Source: Pseudomonas sp. ML96
GTDB lineage: Bacteria > Pseudomonadota > Gammaproteobacteria > Pseudomonadales > Pseudomonadaceae
Direction of reading: 5' to 3'
Length of the DNA stretch: 64,000 nt
NCBI RefSeq assembly: GCF_000761545.1
Contig: NZ_JPMY01000046.1
Span: forward strand, 195,498-259,497
Positions 52,433-60,814 of the stretch are shown here, one piece after another. The notes beneath the pieces were generated by a model. That model did not search any database and was not told the origin of the DNA. It worked only from the letters and a program-made list of their open reading frames with translations. Position 1 is the first letter of the stretch. Each line of letters starts with the position of its first letter. A program made the translations under genes and the position numbers.

Positions 52433-53223
52433 TGCGCACCTGCCTTGGCCTGGTAGGCCGGGTGCCAGCGCAGCCAGGCGCGTTCGAGCAGGCGAGCGGC
52501 GACATCGGCCAGCTTGCCGAGTACTGCGTAGAGCAGGATGGCCAGCACTACCACGTCAGTCTGCAGGAACTCGCGGGCGTTCATCGCCAGATAACCGATG
52601 CCGCTGCTGGCGGAGATGGTCTCAGCGACGATCAGGGTCAGCCACATGAAGCCAAGGGCGAAGCGCACACCGACCAGGATCGATGGCAGAGCGCCGGGCA
52701 GGATTACCTGCCAGAACAGGGCGAAGCCCTTCAGGCCGTAGCTGCGCGCCATTTCCACCAGCGCCGGGTCGACGTTGCGGATGCCGTGGTAGGTGTTGAG
52801 GTAGATGGGGAACAGGGTGCCGAGGGCGACCAGGAAGATCTTCGCTGCCTCATCGATGCCGAACCACAGGATCACCAGCGGAATCAGCGCCAGGTGCGGC
52901 ACGTTACGAATCATCTGCACCGAGCTATCGAGGAAGCGCTCGCCCCAGTTGGACAGGCCGGTGATGAAGCCGAGCAGCAGGCCGATGCCGCCGCCGATGG
53001 CGAAACCGATGGCTGCACGCTGGCCGCTGATGGCCAGGTGGGTCCAGATCTCGCCGCTGGAAAGCAGTGCCCAACCCGCCTCGATTACCGCGCTGGGCGC
53101 CGGCAGGATGCGCGTGGACAGCAGGCCGAAGACCACCGCGCCCTGCCACAGGGCCAGCAGTGCAACCGGCAGCGCCCAGGGCGCCAGACGGTGGCCGATG
53201 TTGTGTAGCTTGTGCGTCGACAT
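52429..53223 (-). CDS. ssuC: Aliphatic sulfonate ABC transporter permease
   Basis: Inner-membrane permease, 264 residues and six helices, of the SsuC/TauC type. The EAA loop is near MARSYGLKGFALFWQVILPGALPSILVG. It forms the channel with SsuB. It is separated from ssuD by a 59-base gap with a stem-loop. Confidence 0.96.
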   Translation of the reverse strand: MSTHKLHNIGHRLAPWALPVALLALWQGAVVFGLLSTRILPAPSAVIEAGWALLSSGEIWTHLAISGQRAAIGFAIGGGIGLLLGFITGLSNWGERFLDSSVQMIRNVPHLALIPLVILWFGIDEAAKIFLVALGTLFPIYLNTYHGIRNVDPALVEMARSYGLKGFALFWQVILPGALPSILVGVRFALGFMWLTLIVAETISASSGIGYLAMNAREFLQTDVVVLAILLYAVLGKLADVAARLLERAWLRWHPAYQAKAGAQ

Positions 53224-53254
53224 GGCAACGCTCCTTCTCTGGTAGTGCGGGAAC

Positions 53255-53274
53255 CGGGGCGGTGGGCCGCCCCG
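53255..53274 (-). other. Stem-loop between ssuD and ssuC
   Basis: A perfect 8-bp stem, CGGGGCGG with CCGCCCCG, and a four-base loop, right after the ssuD stop on the minus strand. No T-run follows, so it is likely a mRNA-stability or attenuation element rather than a terminator. Confidence 0.55.
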
Positions 53275-53282
53275 TTGTCATC

Positions 53283-54431
53283 TCAGCTCGCCGAGGCGGC
53301 CTTGGGCAGAATGTCGCTGGAGATCATCTCGCCGAACGGGCTGACGTAGCCGCGGCTCGCCGGGCGCTCCGGCTGGGCGACGTCGAGGTGCGGGAACAGC
53401 AGCTCGGCGACGCGGTACGACTCTTCCAGGTGCGGGTAGCCGGAGAAGATGAAGGTGTCGATGCCGAGGTCGGCGTATTCCTTCACCCGTGCGGCCACGG
53501 TCGGGCCGTCGCCGACCAACGCGGTGCCGGCACCGCCACGCACCAGGCCGACGCCGGCCCAGAGGTTCGGCGACACTTCCAGGTTGTCCTTCTTGCCGCC
53601 GTGCAGGGCGGCCATGCGCTGCTGACCAACCGAATCGAAGCGCGCCAGGGAGGCCTGGGCACGGTCGATGGTGTCCTGGTCCAGGTGGCTGATCAGGCGA
53701 TCGGCGGCGGCCCAGGCTTCCTCGTTGGTCTCGCGCACGATCACATGCAGGCGGATACCGAAGCGCACTTCGCGGCCCTGGGCAGCGGCCTTCTCGCGCA
53801 CGGCGGCGATCTTCTCGGCCACCGCGGCTGGCGGCTCGCCCCAGGTCAGGTACAGCTCGACCTGCTCGGCGGCCAGGTCCTGGGCGGCTTCGGAGGAACC
53901 ACCGAAGTACAGCGGCGGACGCGGCTGCTGGATCGGCGGGTAGAGCAGTTTGGCGCCTTTCACCTGCAGGTGCTTGCCGTCGTAGTCGACGGTCTCGCCC
54001 TCCAGTACACGGCGCCAGATGCGGGTGAATTCGACGGAGGCCTCGTAACGCTCCTCGTGCGACAGGTGCAGGCCGTCGCCGGCCAGCTCGTCCGGATCAC
54101 CACCGGTGACCAGGTTGAACAGGGCGCGGCCGTTGGACAGGCGGTCCAGGGTCGCCGCCTGGCGCGCGGCCACGGTGGGCGAGATGATCCCCGGGCGCAG
54201 CGCGACCAGGAACTTCAGGTTCTGCGTCGCCGGGATCAGCGAGGCGGCCACCAGCCAGGAGTCCTCGCAGGAACGCCCGGTGGGGATCAGCACGCCGCCG
54301 AAGCCGAGGCGGTCGGCGGCCTGGGCCACCTGGGTCAGGTAGCCGTGGTCGACGGCGCGCGCGCCTTCGCTGGTGCCGAGGTACTTGCCGTCGCCGTGGG
54401 TGGGCAGGAACCAGAAGATGTTGAGGCTCAT
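53283..54431 (-). CDS. ssuD: Alkanesulfonate monooxygenase (FMNH2-dependent)
   Basis: It cleaves alkanesulfonates to aldehyde and sulfite using reduced FMN from SsuE, 382 residues. It has the luciferase-like TIM-barrel with the conserved active-site Cys at residue 55 (TGRSCEDSW), the motif FSGYPHLEESYRVAELLFP near the C-terminus, and GGSSEAAQDLAAE. Length is typical. It contains only two internal methionines and a single cysteine. Confidence 0.97.
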   Translation of the reverse strand: MSLNIFWFLPTHGDGKYLGTSEGARAVDHGYLTQVAQAADRLGFGGVLIPTGRSCEDSWLVAASLIPATQNLKFLVALRPGIISPTVAARQAATLDRLSNGRALFNLVTGGDPDELAGDGLHLSHEERYEASVEFTRIWRRVLEGETVDYDGKHLQVKGAKLLYPPIQQPRPPLYFGGSSEAAQDLAAEQVELYLTWGEPPAAVAEKIAAVREKAAAQGREVRFGIRLHVIVRETNEEAWAAADRLISHLDQDTIDRAQASLARFDSVGQQRMAALHGGKKDNLEVSPNLWAGVGLVRGGAGTALVGDGPTVAARVKEYADLGIDTFIFSGYPHLEESYRVAELLFPHLDVAQPERPASRGYVSPFGEMISSDILPKAASAS

Positions 54432-54460
54432 GGAGTGGTCTCCTTAGATGAAATCGGTGT

Positions 54461-54484
54461 CGCCGCGGCCTACTGGCCGCGGCG
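54461..54484 (-). other. Stem-loop between ssuA and ssuD
   Basis: A perfect 10-bp stem, CGCCGCGGCC with GGCCGCGGCG, loop TACT. It lies six bases past the ssuA stop. With no T-run it probably protects the ssuA message from 3' decay or lowers read-through, so that the binding protein is made in excess. Confidence 0.6.
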
Positions 54485-54490
54485 TAGGGC

Positions 54491-55453
54491 TTACTGCTGC
54501 GCGACCTTGGCCGGCGGATTCCAGATCACGTCCTTGATGCTGAGCTTCTTGGGGATCAGCTTGAGGTCGGTGAAGGTGTCGGCGATCTTCTGCTGGGCGG
54601 TGATCACCTCCGGGGAGATGAACTGCGCGCCGTAGCCCTGGCGCTCGACGGCCTGGCGGGTGATTTCCGGCGACAGGCCGATCAGCGGGGCGACCTGGCT
54701 GGTGGCTTCATCGAGGTTGCCCTTGACCCACTCGCCGACGCCGCGGATTTCCTCGACCAGCACGCCGATCACCTGCGGGTTCTTCTCGGCGTAGGGACGG
54801 GTGGCCAGGTAGAACTGGTGGTTGTCGACCAGGCCGCTGCCGTCACGCAGGCTGCGCGCTTGCAGCTGATGCTCGGCGGCGGATTGGAAGGGGTCCCAGA
54901 TCACCCAGGCGTCGACGCTGCCACGCTCGAAAGCGGCGCGGGCATCGGCCGGCGGCAGGTAAACGGGCTGGATGTCGCTGTACTTCAGGCCGGCGTCTTC
55001 CAGGGCGCGCACCAGCAGGTAGTGCACGTTGGAACCCTTGTTCAGGGCGACCTTCTTGCCCTTCAGCTCGCTCACCGACTTGATCGCCGAATCCTTCGGC
55101 ACCAGGATCGCTTCGCCAGTCGGCGCTGGCGGCTCGTGGGCCACGTAGAGCAGGTCAGCACCGGCGGCCTGGGCGAATACCGGCGGGGTCTCGCCGGTGA
55201 CACCGAAGTCCACCGAGCCGACGTTGAGCCCTTCGAGCAGCTGCGGGCCGCCGGGGAACTCGGTCCATTTCACCTCTACGCCCTGCTCGGCCAGGCGCTT
55301 CTCCAGCGTGCCCTTGGCCTTGAGCAGCACCAGGGTGCCGTACTTCTGATAACCGATCCGCAGAGTCTCGGCTTGAGCTTGAGTGATGGCGCCGAAGGAA
55401 ATGGCCGCGGCAAACAGGGCGACCAGGCTCCGACGCAAAGTGATGGTGCGCAT
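54491..55453 (-). CDS. ssuA: Aliphatic sulfonate-binding periplasmic protein
   Basis: The substrate-binding protein of the sulfonate importer, 320 residues. A signal peptide ending in ITQAQA (28 residues) leaves a mature protein beginning ETLRIGYQKYGTLVLLKAKG, with the family motif VALNKGSNVHYLLVRALEDAGL. The mature sequence has no methionine and no cysteine at all. It precedes ssuD in the operon. Confidence 0.96.
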   Translation of the reverse strand: MRTITLRRSLVALFAAAISFGAITQAQAETLRIGYQKYGTLVLLKAKGTLEKRLAEQGVEVKWTEFPGGPQLLEGLNVGSVDFGVTGETPPVFAQAAGADLLYVAHEPPAPTGEAILVPKDSAIKSVSELKGKKVALNKGSNVHYLLVRALEDAGLKYSDIQPVYLPPADARAAFERGSVDAWVIWDPFQSAAEHQLQARSLRDGSGLVDNHQFYLATRPYAEKNPQVIGVLVEEIRGVGEWVKGNLDEATSQVAPLIGLSPEITRQAVERQGYGAQFISPEVITAQQKIADTFTDLKLIPKKLSIKDVIWNPPAKVAQQ

Positions 55454-55558
55454 GGCGCGTCTCCTTTGCTGTGCGTTGTCTTGGTTGGCGACCTGCTTGC
55501 CCGTTGGCGGGCGAGTAAGGTGGGGTATTACGGGACTTACAGGCGGGCAAAGCCCGTC

Positions 55559-56152
55559 TCAGATGCTCCAGCGGGCATTCACCAGCCGGTCGTTCAACAG
55601 GTTCGGGTCGATCGGCTTCGGCCGGCGCGCCAGGGCGGCAACCAGCTGTTCCACCGACTCGTCGAGACGCTCGCGCAGTTCATCGTCGATGCGGGCGGGG
55701 TGGTCCCCTTCCGGATAGGCGATCTGCTTGTCCACGGCGAACACGCCGGGGAGCATCTCCTGGGCTTTCAGCGCCGCCAGTACCGGCTTCAGCGCATAGT
55801 CCACGGCCAGCAAATGGGCGGGGCTGCCGCCACTGGCGATGGGCAGTACCGCCTTGTGCGCCAGGGCGCGTTCCGGCAGCAGGTCGAGCAATACTTTCAG
55901 GGCGCCGGTGAAGGACGCCTTGTACACCGGGGTGGCGACCACCAGGCCATCGGCGCTGGCCACCGCCGCCTGCAGCTGCTGCACGGCGGGGCTGGCGAAG
56001 TCGGCATGCAGCAGGGCCTCGGCCGGGAAGTCACGGACCCGTAGCAGGCTGACCTCCAGGCCGCTGGCCTGCAGGCGCTGGCTGACGTATTCCAGCAGCA
56101 GTTCGGTGCGTGAGCGCGCCGATGGGCTGCCGGACAACAGAACAACGTGCAT
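55559..56152 (-). CDS. ssuE: NADPH-dependent FMN reductase
   Basis: A flavodoxin-fold FMN reductase giving FMNH2 to SsuD, 197 residues. SGSPSARSRTELLLEYV is the phosphate-binding loop and VVATPVYKASFTGALKVLLDLLP the conserved second motif. It follows lsfA by nine bases, with GGGGCG before the ATG, so lsfA-ssuEADCBF is one operon. A hairpin follows the stop codon. Confidence 0.95.
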   Translation of the reverse strand: MHVVLLSGSPSARSRTELLLEYVSQRLQASGLEVSLLRVRDFPAEALLHADFASPAVQQLQAAVASADGLVVATPVYKASFTGALKVLLDLLPERALAHKAVLPIASGGSPAHLLAVDYALKPVLAALKAQEMLPGVFAVDKQIAYPEGDHPARIDDELRERLDESVEQLVAALARRPKPIDPNLLNDRLVNARWSI

Positions 56153-56161
56153 GAGCGCCCC

Positions 56162-56800
56162 TTAGCGGTTCGGCTGCGGCGTCAGACGCAGGTAGGGTTT
56201 CACCGCGCGATAGCCTTTCGGGAAGCGCTGGGCGATCTCCGCCTCGTCCTTCAGCGATGGCACGATCACCACCTCGTCGCCGTCCTGCCAGTTGGCCGGG
56301 GTGGCGACCTTGTGGTTGTCGGTCAGCTGCAGCGAGTCGATGACGCGCAGGATTTCGTTGAAGTTGCGCCCGGTACTGGCCGGGTAGGTGATGATCAGGC
56401 GCACCTTCTTGTTCGGGTCGATGATAAACAGCGAGCGCACGGTCAGGGTGTCGTTGGCGTTCGGGTGGATCAGGTCGTACAGGCCGGAGACCTTGCGATC
56501 GGCGTCGGCGATGATCGGGAAGTTGACCCGGGTCGACTGGGTCTCGTTGATGTCGTCGATCCAGCGCAGGTGCGAGTCCACCGGGTCCACCGAGAGGGCG
56601 ATGACCTTGACGCCACGCTGGGCAAAGTCATCCTTCAGCTTGGCGGTGAAGCCCAGCTCGGTGGTGCACACCGGAGTGAAGTCGGCGGGGTGGGAGAACA
56701 ACACGCCCCAGCCATTGCCCAGCCAGTCGTGGAAACGGATGCGACCCTCGCTGGAGTCCTGCTCGAAGTCGGGGGCGATGTCGCCCAGGCGGATGCTCAT
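56162..56800 (-). CDS. lsfA: 1-Cys peroxiredoxin, sulfur-starvation induced
   Basis: A thiol peroxidase of the Prx6 type, 212 residues. The peroxidatic cysteine is C45 (FTPVCTTELG), and that is the only cysteine; the initiator is the only methionine. The C-terminal domain matches the 1-Cys group. In Pseudomonas LsfA is made under sulfate limitation and protects from peroxide. It is the first gene of the ssu operon and reads away from sbp. Confidence 0.96.
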   Translation of the reverse strand: MSIRLGDIAPDFEQDSSEGRIRFHDWLGNGWGVLFSHPADFTPVCTTELGFTAKLKDDFAQRGVKVIALSVDPVDSHLRWIDDINETQSTRVNFPIIADADRKVSGLYDLIHPNANDTLTVRSLFIIDPNKKVRLIITYPASTGRNFNEILRVIDSLQLTDNHKVATPANWQDGDEVVIVPSLKDEAEIAQRFPKGYRAVKPYLRLTPQPNR

Positions 56801-56865
56801 GGTGATGCTCCTTGGCAGTTCGTTGCGTGGGGCTCACTATGATCAGGATCGAAACGAAATAAAAA

Positions 56866-56954
56866 GAATAAATAACGATTTATTTATTCCATATAGAAAT
56901 ATTCATCACGAGCGTTACGATATAAGCACCTAAACAATTATTCTTTCAAAGAAT
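56866..56954. promoter_or_regulatory. AT-rich divergent control region between lsfA and sbp with two palindromes
   Basis: The 206-base gap is strongly AT-rich from about 56850 to 56975. A perfect inverted repeat of GAATAAATAA and TTATTTATTC with a CGAT spacer lies at 56866-56889, and ATTCTTT-C-AAAGAAT at 56940-56954. Both could be operators for a sulfur-starvation regulator such as CysB, which acts at ssu and sbp promoters in related bacteria. The exact binding code is not readable here. Confidence 0.55.
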
Positions 56955-57006
56955 ATGCATGGCTCTCTTATAGTCGCCTGCGCTCCCATCCCCATAAGGA
57001 CATCCG

Positions 57007-57999
57007 ATGAAACGCTTACTGTCCCTCTCCCTGGCCGCCGGCTTCGCCCTGGCCACTTCCGCCCAGGCAGCGACCCTGCTCAACGTCTCCTACGACGTGA
57101 TGCGTGACTTCTACAAGGACTACAACGCCGCGTTCCAGAAGCACTGGCAGGCCGAGGGCGGCAAACCGCTGACCATCCAGATGTCCCACGGCGGCTCGAG
57201 CAAGCAGGCCCGTGCGGTGATCGACGGCCTGCCAGCCGACGTCATCACCATGAACATGGCCACCGACATCAACGCCCTCGCCGAGCACGGCGGCCTGGTA
57301 CCGCAGGACTGGGCCGCGCGCCTGCCGGACAACAGCGCGCCCTTCACCTCCGCCACCGTGTTCATCGTGCGCAAGGGCAACCCCAAGGCCCTGAAAGACT
57401 GGCCGGATCTGCTCAAGGACGGCGTGCAGGTGGTAGTGCCAAACCCGAAGACCTCGGGGAACGGCCGCTACACCTACCTCTCCGCCTGGGGCTACGTGCT
57501 GCAGAACGGCGGCGACGAGACTAAGGCCAAGGACTTCGTCGGCAAGCTGTTCAAGCAGGCACCGGTACTCGACACCGGTGGCCGCGCCGCCACCACCACC
57601 TTCATGCAGAACCAGATCGGCGACGTGCTGGTGACCTTCGAGAACGAGGCCGAAATGATCGCCCGCGAATTCGGCCGCGGCGGCTTCGAAGTGGTCTATC
57701 CGACCGTCTCCGCCCAGGCCGAGCCGCCAGTGGCAGTGGTCGACAAGGTGGTCGACAAGAAAGGCACCCGCGCCGAGGCCGAGGCCTACCTGAAGTACCT
57801 GTGGTCCGACGAGGGCCAGCGCATCGCCGCCAACAACTACCTGCGCCCGCGCAACGAGAAGATCCTCGCCGAGTTCTCCGACCGCTTCCCCAAGGTCACC
57901 TTCCTCAACGTGAACAAGACCTTCGGCGACTGGCCGAGCATCCAGAAGACCCACTTCAACGACGGCGGCGTGTTCGACCAGATCTACACCGCCCAGTGA
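57007..57999 (+). CDS. sbp: Sulfate-binding periplasmic protein
   Basis: Captures sulfate or thiosulfate for the CysTWA importer, 330 residues. A signal peptide (MKRLLSLSLAAGFALATSAQA) is followed by family motifs SYDVMRDFYKDYNAAF, KTSGNGRYTYLSAWG and the C-terminal PSIQKTHFNDGGVFDQIY. The transporter genes cysTWA are not in the window, so this is an orphan copy or is separated from them. AAGGA precedes the ATG. It has six internal methionines and no cysteine. Confidence 0.96.
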   Translation: MKRLLSLSLAAGFALATSAQAATLLNVSYDVMRDFYKDYNAAFQKHWQAEGGKPLTIQMSHGGSSKQARAVIDGLPADVITMNMATDINALAEHGGLVPQDWAARLPDNSAPFTSATVFIVRKGNPKALKDWPDLLKDGVQVVVPNPKTSGNGRYTYLSAWGYVLQNGGDETKAKDFVGKLFKQAPVLDTGGRAATTTFMQNQIGDVLVTFENEAEMIAREFGRGGFEVVYPTVSAQAEPPVAVVDKVVDKKGTRAEAEAYLKYLWSDEGQRIAANNYLRPRNEKILAEFSDRFPKVTFLNVNKTFGDWPSIQKTHFNDGGVFDQIYTAQ

Positions 58000-58005
58000 C
58001 CCCAG

Positions 58006-58031
58006 AAAGCCCGGCACCCGCCGGGCTTTTT
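58006..58031 (+). terminator. Intrinsic terminator after sbp
   Basis: Stem AAAGCCCGGC / GCCGGGCTTT with a four-base loop and a T-run, seven bases past the sbp stop. Confidence 0.9.
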
Positions 58032-58042
58032 GCTTCTAGGGC

Positions 58043-58444
58043 TCATGCCGCCAACGGCTCGGAGCGTTTCAGGCCGACCAGTTCCAGTTCGAGGAACAGC
58101 AGCACCGTCAGCGCCTGGCCGATGACGAAGACGTGGCCGAGCAGGTTCGGCGTGACCCAGCCGGCGAGCAGCAGCACCAGGGTATCGATCACCCACAGCG
58201 CGTTGATCGCCAGCACCGCCCATACCGCCAGGCGATTGATCTGCTCGCAGCTGCCCAGCCAGACCAGAAACACGCCCAGCGGCAGCAGCAGCCAGCCGGC
58301 GCCGAGCAACAGTTCGCGCGGCAGGGCCAGCAGTTCGGCGAGCCAACCGGCGGCCAGCACCAGCAGCGAGCCGGTGGCCAGGCCAGCCACGCCATCGGCG
58401 AGCAGGGCGCGGCGCAACAACGGAGAAGCGTTCAGGGTATGCAT
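58043..58444 (-). CDS. Small four-helix membrane protein of unknown function
   Basis: A 133-residue inner-membrane protein with four hydrophobic helices (about residues 17-35, 42-62, 68-90 and 97-118), basic at the N-terminus. GGAGG before ATG 58444 is decisive; a longer frame to 58486 is not needed. It is divergent from a helix-turn-helix regulator, which may control it. No family is recognised. Confidence 0.75.
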   Translation of the reverse strand: MHTLNASPLLRRALLADGVAGLATGSLLVLAAGWLAELLALPRELLLGAGWLLLPLGVFLVWLGSCEQINRLAVWAVLAINALWVIDTLVLLLAGWVTPNLLGHVFVIGQALTVLLFLELELVGLKRSEPLAA

Positions 58445-58568
58445 GGCGAATCCTCCAATGAGAGCGCCGGACTGGCGCCTGGCCATAGAGTTCTCCCGCC
58501 GCGGGCGGCGCGTCGATTACCTGCCAGGTAATGGTCGCCTTGACGCGCCTGGGCTATCGTCCGATCCC

Positions 58569-59354
58569 ATGAACACAGCCAATCACCCCGTCGGCGCCCT
58601 GTTGCGCCAGTGGCGCCAGCGCCGCCGTCTGAGCCAGCTCGACCTGGCCTGCGAGGCGGACATTTCCACCCGCCACCTGAGCTTCGTCGAGACCGGCCGC
58701 GCCCTGCCCAGCCGCGAGATGCTCCTGCACCTGGCCGAGCAGCTGGAGATTCCGCTGCGCGAACGCAATCGCCTGCTCAGCGCCGCCGGCTATGCTCCGC
58801 TGTATAGCCAGCATGGTCTGGACGACCCGGCCCTGGCCGCCGCCCGCGCCGCCATCGAGCAGCTGCTCAAGGCCCACGAGCCCTACCCGGCGCTGACCAT
58901 CGACCGCCAGTGGAACCTGCTGGCGGCCAATGCCTCGGTCGCGCCCTTCCTCGCCGGGTTGCCGGCCGAGCTGCTCGGCCCGCCGCTCAACGTGCTGCGC
59001 GTGTCGCTGCATCCCGATGGCCTGGCGCCGCGCATCGTCAACCTGGCGCAGTGGCGCGCCTACCTGCTGATGCGCCTGCAGCACGACATCGACATCAGCG
59101 GCGACCCGCAGCTGATGGCCCTGCAGGAGGAGCTGCTGAGCTACCCGGCGCCGACCGAGAAGGCCGAGCCGCAGCCGGATAGCGTGCTGATGCCGCTGCA
59201 GTTCCGCACCGAGCACGGCGTGCTGAGCATGATCAGCACCACCACGGTGTTCGGCACGCCCAACGACGTGACCCTGGCCGAGCTGGCCCTGGAGACCTTC
59301 TTCCCGGCCGATGCCGAGAGCGCCGAGTACCTGCGCCAGCTGGCGCAGAGCTAG
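58569..59354 (+). CDS. XRE-family regulator with MmyB-like ligand domain
   Basis: A 261-residue DNA-binding protein. An N-terminal XRE helix-turn-helix (LLRQWRQRRRLSQLDLACEADISTRHLSFVETGR, positions 11-44) is followed by an MmyB-like domain (WNLLAANASVAPFLAGLP and so on) that in relatives binds a fatty acid or similar ligand. ATG 58569 is the only plausible start. It is divergent from a four-helix membrane gene and 67 bases before a LysE transporter gene; both are candidates for control. Confidence 0.9.
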   Translation: MNTANHPVGALLRQWRQRRRLSQLDLACEADISTRHLSFVETGRALPSREMLLHLAEQLEIPLRERNRLLSAAGYAPLYSQHGLDDPALAAARAAIEQLLKAHEPYPALTIDRQWNLLAANASVAPFLAGLPAELLGPPLNVLRVSLHPDGLAPRIVNLAQWRAYLLMRLQHDIDISGDPQLMALQEELLSYPAPTEKAEPQPDSVLMPLQFRTEHGVLSMISTTTVFGTPNDVTLAELALETFFPADAESAEYLRQLAQS

Positions 59355-59421
59355 AGCTGCACTTGCAGGACGCGGCGCCTGCCCCCATCTTGAGCAGCCC
59401 ACCCGGAAAGCGGACTGCGCC

Positions 59422-60042
59422 ATGCTCGAACTCGTCTCGGTCGTCACCATCACTCTGCTCGCCGTGATCAGCCCCGGCGCCGACTTCGCCATGGTCAGCC
59501 GCAACAGCATGTTCCTCTCGCGCCGCGCCGGCCTGCTCACGGCGCTGGGCATCAGCCTCGGCGTGCTGGTCCACGTCACCTACTCGATGCTCGGCATCGG
59601 CCTGCTGATCTCGCAGTCGATCCTGCTGTTCAACCTGGTCAAATTCGCCGGCGCCGCCTACCTGATCTGGCTCGGTATCGGCATGCTGCGCAGCCGCAAG
59701 CTCGACCCGCAGCAGGTGGTTGCCGCGCCGCAGCTGAGCGACTGGCAGGCACTGCGCGTGGGCTTCCTGACCAACGCGCTGAACCCCAAGACCACGCTGT
59801 TCGTGGTCGCCCTGTTCACTCAGGTGATCAGCCCGGACACCGCCAGCCTGACCCAGCTCGGCTACGGCCTGTTCATGTCCGTCGCGCACCTGTTCTGGTT
59901 CGTCCTGGTGGCCTATGGCTTGTCCTCGGAAGCGGCGCGCGGCTTCGTCGCCCGCAGCCGGCACCTGATCGAGCGTGCCATCGGCGGCGTGCTGGTTGCG
60001 CTGGGGCTCGGTCTAGCCGCCTCTTCGCTACAACGCAGCTGA
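59422..60042 (+). CDS. LysE/RhtB-family amino acid exporter
   Basis: A 206-residue membrane protein with six hydrophobic helices. The family motif is PGADFAMVSRNSMFLSRRAGL followed by LGISLGVLVHVTYSMLGIG, and FLTNALNPKTTLFVVALFTQV. LysE/RhtB proteins export amino acids or related small molecules; the substrate is not known. It is probably cotranscribed with the XRE-family gene upstream. Confidence 0.9.
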   Translation: MLELVSVVTITLLAVISPGADFAMVSRNSMFLSRRAGLLTALGISLGVLVHVTYSMLGIGLLISQSILLFNLVKFAGAAYLIWLGIGMLRSRKLDPQQVVAAPQLSDWQALRVGFLTNALNPKTTLFVVALFTQVISPDTASLTQLGYGLFMSVAHLFWFVLVAYGLSSEAARGFVARSRHLIERAIGGVLVALGLGLAASSLQRS

Positions 60043-60043
60043 T

Positions 60044-60068
60044 AAAAAAACCGGGCCATAAGGCCCGG
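60044..60068 (-). terminator. Intrinsic terminator of the minus-strand ABC operon
   Basis: Stem CCGGGCC / GGCCCGG with an ATAA loop and, on the minus strand, a T-run of seven. It follows the ABC ATPase gene end. On the plus strand it lies immediately after the LysE stop, but without a T-run there. Confidence 0.85.
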
Positions 60069-60093
60069 AAACAGCTTCCACCTTGAGGTTGGT

Positions 60094-60813
60094 TTACAGC
60101 GTCAGCTCGGTCAGCGCCTCGCCACGCAGGTAGGCCAGTTCGGCCGAACGACGGTCACGCGGATGCGCCAGCGGCACCGCCAGCTCGCGCTGAATGCGAC
60201 TGGGGCTGCCGCCGAGGATCAGCACGCGGTCGCTGAGATAGAAGGCCTCGTCGAGGTCATGGGTAACCAGCAGCAGGGCGATGCCGTAGCGATCAGCCAG
60301 ACGCACCACCAGGTCCTGCAGCTTCATGCGGGTGAAGGCGTCCACCGCGCTGAACGGCTCGTCCAGCAGCAGCACCTGCGGGCGCTGATACAAGCCGCGG
60401 GCAATGGCCACGCGCTGGGCCATGCCGCCGGAGAGCTGCTTGGGCAGCTTGCCGCCCTGGCCGGCCAGTCCGACATCCTCCAGCAATTGCTCGATCCACT
60501 CCGAATCGGCGCCACGACCGTCGGCGAAACCGACGTTCTGCGCCACGTTCAGCCAGGGCATCAGCCGTGGCTCCTGAAACACCACGCCGATACCGCTGCC
60601 GCCGCCGAAGTCCAGCAGCGGGTTATGCGCCAGGCCGCCAGTGAAATCCTGGTCGAGACCGGCAGCGATGCGCAGCAGGGTGCTCTTGCCGCAGCCGCTG
60701 GGGCCGAGCAGGCTGACGATCTCACCCGGCGCCAGGCTGAGGTCGACGTCTTCCAGCACCCGCTGACCGGCGAAGGCCTTGCGGATGCCGCGCAGTTCCA
60801 ACAGTGCGCTCAT
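60094..60813 (-). CDS. Sulfonate/nitrate/taurine-type ABC transporter ATP-binding protein
   Basis: An ATPase of 239 residues, SsuB/TauB type. It has Walker A GPSGCGKST, signature LSGGMAQRVAIARGL, Walker B VLLLDEPFSAVD and switch LLVTHDLDEA. GGGGAGG lies just before ATG 60813; the permease stop is one base upstream, so they are coupled. It belongs to a second importer beside the ssu genes. The substrate is probably an organosulfur anion, inferred from location and family. Confidence 0.93.
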   Translation of the reverse strand: MSALLELRGIRKAFAGQRVLEDVDLSLAPGEIVSLLGPSGCGKSTLLRIAAGLDQDFTGGLAHNPLLDFGGGSGIGVVFQEPRLMPWLNVAQNVGFADGRGADSEWIEQLLEDVGLAGQGGKLPKQLSGGMAQRVAIARGLYQRPQVLLLDEPFSAVDAFTRMKLQDLVVRLADRYGIALLLVTHDLDEAFYLSDRVLILGGSPSRIQRELAVPLAHPRDRRSAELAYLRGEALTELTL

Positions 60814-60814
60814 C

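Noticed and set aside
53283..54431. A dibenzothiophene or nitrilotriacetate monooxygenase instead of SsuD
   Set aside because: Gene order with ssuE, ssuA, ssuC, ssuB and ssuF, and the conserved Cys55 and C-terminal segment fit alkanesulfonate monooxygenase better.
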